DNA from: Leifsonia xyli subsp. cynodontis DSM 46306 | GTDB lineage: Bacteria; Actinomycetota; Actinomycetes; Actinomycetales; Microbacteriaceae | Reading direction: 5' to 3' | DNA length: 64,000 nt | NCBI RefSeq assembly: GCF_000470775.1 | Contig: NC_022438.1 | Location: 1,984,001-2,048,000, forward strand | In this document: positions 62,294-64,000 of the stretch, piece after piece | Numbering within the stretch: position 1 is the stretch's first letter | Layout of the letters: each line of letters starts with the position of its first letter | Made by a program: the position numbers and the translations under genes | The notes under the pieces: generated by a model | What the model saw: only the letters and a program-made list of their open reading frames with translations | Database searches by the model: none | Told to the model about the DNA's origin: nothing

Positions 62294-62938
62294 ATGACAT
62301 CGACACCCTGGAGACCTCTCCGGCTCCTCCCCGCGCTGATCGTTGCGCTCAGCCTCGCCGCGTGCTCGGCCCCCGCCCCGGTGTCGCCGGGGAAAACCGG
62401 CGAGCGCCTGGCCGGCAGCCTCACCGAGCTCTTCACACAGGAACTGGACAAACAGGGGCTCCCGGACTTCGAACGCTCGGTGCTGAAGCGAGCCGTCGCC
62501 ACAGGGAAGATCTCCGAAGAGGACTACGACGAGGCCTTCCAGCGGTATTCCTCCTGCGTCGCCGATCTCGGCTACAAGGAGACCTGGGACAAACTGCCGA
62601 ACGGGCTGTACCGGGTGACGCCACCGGCCCTCGGCTCGAACGAGAAGGCCAAAGCCTATCTGGAGAAGACAGCCGACTGCGCTGACGGCACGGTGATGCG
62701 CATCGAGAGCCTCTACCTTCAGCAGCAGGCCAATCCCGACCTCCTGGCCGACCCGCGCGCCGTGGCAATCCAATGCCTCCGGAACCTCGACGCTGTCGAT
62801 GCCGGCTACACGCCCGAAGACTTCGACCGCGACGCCGATGGCGGATTCGCCTCGGCCCCATTCTCCGTCGAGCAGGCCGATGTCAACAACTGCCTGTACT
62901 CGGCGGGCTACTCGGTCGCGACGGGAGACACCCCGTGA
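62294..62938 (+). CDS. Putative lipoprotein
   Basis: 214 residues from ATG 62294. The signal peptide ends in a lipobox (LSLAACSAP). The mature part has LAGSLTELFTQELDKQGLPD, SEEDYDEAFQRYSSCVADLG, and AIQCLRNLDAVDAGYTPEDF, with repeated Cys-containing helices. The second, shorter lipoprotein downstream looks related (ATAEYVSCLNDEG). Unknown function; genes of this type precede peptidoglycan-binding adaptor and ABC exporter genes. Confidence 0.75.
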   Translation: MTSTPWRPLRLLPALIVALSLAACSAPAPVSPGKTGERLAGSLTELFTQELDKQGLPDFERSVLKRAVATGKISEEDYDEAFQRYSSCVADLGYKETWDKLPNGLYRVTPPALGSNEKAKAYLEKTADCADGTVMRIESLYLQQQANPDLLADPRAVAIQCLRNLDAVDAGYTPEDFDRDADGGFASAPFSVEQADVNNCLYSAGYSVATGDTP

Positions 62939-62984
62939 GCGGACGAACCAGAACCACCGCCCACGACACCAGGAGGCAACGGCC

Positions 62985-63315
62985 ATGACACGATCCACTC
63001 TCCCCCGGGCCGCCGCCATGGGCATCGCGACGCTGATCGTCGCCGTGCTCGCCGGCTGTTCCGCTCCCGCACCCGCCAAAGACCCCGGTGAGCCGAAGCG
63101 GGGCAGCGTCCCCGCGGCGACCGCCGAATACGTGAGCTGCCTGAACGACGAGGGCATCGACGCCATCGTCGACCAGAACGGCCGGGTGGCCTACGGCATC
63201 GGCGAGGCATCCGGTGGAGCCTCGGTGAGTTCGGAGGGCGCCCCCGACGACGCCCGAGCGGATCTGCGCCGAGCGCGTACCCGCCTATACCGCTCCCGAC
63301 GACAATGAACGCTGA
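62985..63315 (+). pseudogene. Second small lipoprotein, probably frameshifted
   Basis: ATG 62985 follows AGGAGG. The signal ends in a lipobox (AVLAGCSAP). The main frame runs TAEYVSCLNDEGIDAIVDQN and degenerates to Arg-rich sequence, stopping at 63308. From about 63250 another frame reads ICAERVPAYTAPDDNER and stops at 63315, which fits the related upstream lipoprotein (CLRNLDAVDAGYTPED) much better. So a frameshift near 63245-63260 is likely. Confidence 0.6.
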
Positions 63316-64000
63316 GCGGAAAGGAAGCCGTCGCACCGTGGGAGGGTCCCTCCTCATCCTTGGTGTGGCCGTCACGCTCTCGGCGGCCGCGATCGCCGCG
63401 GCCGCCGTGACACCCGAGCAGCGCGACCCGGTGCTGCGCGCCGCGACTCCGGCTCGGAGCGCCCCCGCGACGACCCAGGAGTTCCGGGACGAACGGACGG
63501 TCACGGCGTCGCTGACGGTGACCGCCGAACGGCCGCTGCCCGCGCCCCGGTCAGGGATCGTCACACGCGCGGATGCCGGCCCCGGCAAGGCGATCCGCTT
63601 CGGGAACGACGCCTCTGGCGCTCGACGGGGCGCCGGTCCTCGCGCTCCACACCGATGTTCCGCTCTACCGGGACCTCACCGCCGGCGACCGCGGCGAGGA
63701 TGTGTCCGCTCTGCAACGCGAGCTCGCCCGGCTGGGGCAGGACCTCCTCATCACCGGGCGATTCGACGCGGCCACCGGGCGAGGGCTCCAGACGCTCGAG
63801 AAGCAGTCGGGCTTCCCCGCGCCCGACCGTTCGCTCTCTCGCGCCGACATCCTCTGGCTGCCCGCACCGAGCGTGAGCGTCGGCGCGTGGAGCGCTGTGT
63901 GGGGTGCGAGCGCACAAGCGGGCGAAACGCTCGGAACGCTGCCCGGCGCCCTGACCGCGGTGACGCTCACACCGCGCCCCACCGCGCTCACACCGGGGAC
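63305..64000 (+). pseudogene. Peptidoglycan-binding-domain export adaptor (HlyD-like), frameshifted, partial
   Basis: ATG 63305 overlaps the lipoprotein end. The first frame has a basic head, one membrane helix (GGSLLILGVAVTLSAAAIAA) and a short extracytoplasmic part with FRDERTVTASLTVTAERPLP. At about 63612 the frame shifts to ALDGAPVLALHTDVPLYRDL, TAGDRGEDVSALQRELARLG, GRFDAATGRGLQTLEKQSGF and SRADILWLPAPSVSVG, the peptidoglycan-binding module of periplasmic adaptor proteins. The gene runs off the right edge; an ABC exporter would be expected next. Confidence 0.75.

Overview
The window is high-GC actinobacterial DNA. Gene families and gene order point to a member of the Microbacteriaceae, most likely a Leifsonia with a decaying genome of the L. 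xyli type. The reasons are the conserved minus-strand chain (pheS-pheT, arg genes, mpg, tyrS, tlyA, nadK, recN, pyrG, NUDIX, xerD, parA, scpA-scpB, rluB, tyrA, cmk, der), three near-identical IS481-type elements, and at least fifteen frameshifted, truncated or fragmentary genes. The genus is an inference; no database search was possible.

Layout. 1-5200: N-terminus of a DUF4011-type helicase, an NlpC/P60 hydrolase, an isochorismatase-like hydrolase, a membrane-anchored DsbA-like thioredoxin, a decayed fragment of a DUF1023-type gene, and a frameshifted DUF4822 surface protein. 5300-12015: a catabolic island with a broken MFS transporter, an IclR regulator and a divergent operon of a formaldehyde-activating-enzyme homologue, a beta-hydroxyacid dehydrogenase, an aldehyde dehydrogenase, an SDR and an FAD oxidoreductase cut short next to IS copy 1. 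13097-16236: two sugar ABC permeases and a LacI regulator with three matching operators and no substrate-binding protein. 16330-17202: decayed coding DNA and tRNA-Pro(GGG). 17457-27997: housekeeping chain from der back to pyrG.

28066-39835 is the rearranged region: a 5'-damaged lipoprotein gene, IS copy 2 (internally deleted), an unrecognised truncated gene, nadK and recN on the strand opposite to the rest of the housekeeping chain, a lower-GC alpha/beta hydrolase, IS copy 3 in inverted orientation, and a flagellar remnant (flgN broken, flgK, flgL, fliW). 39866-52338: tlyA, a glycosyltransferase, tyrS, a SatD-like gene with a three-palindrome operator array and its membrane partner, mpg, and argH-F-D-B-J-C. 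52617-55373: two broken polysaccharide-type genes (flippase, asparagine-synthase-like). 55382-59859: pheT, pheS and a SpoU methyltransferase. 60003-64000: a frameshifted small secreted protein, a two-component system with a broken kinase, two lipoproteins and a broken peptidoglycan-binding export adaptor that runs off the window.

Notable points: the nadK-recN block is inverted between two oppositely oriented IS copies; the IS transposase carries the same internal TGA in all three copies and has no stop codon of its own, borrowing TAG from its NCTAGN target; a Fae homologue sits in an IclR-controlled oxidation operon; a SatD-like gene is preceded by three 20-bp palindromes at an exact 29-bp period; and a nested palindromic repeat family occurs in two intergenic regions.
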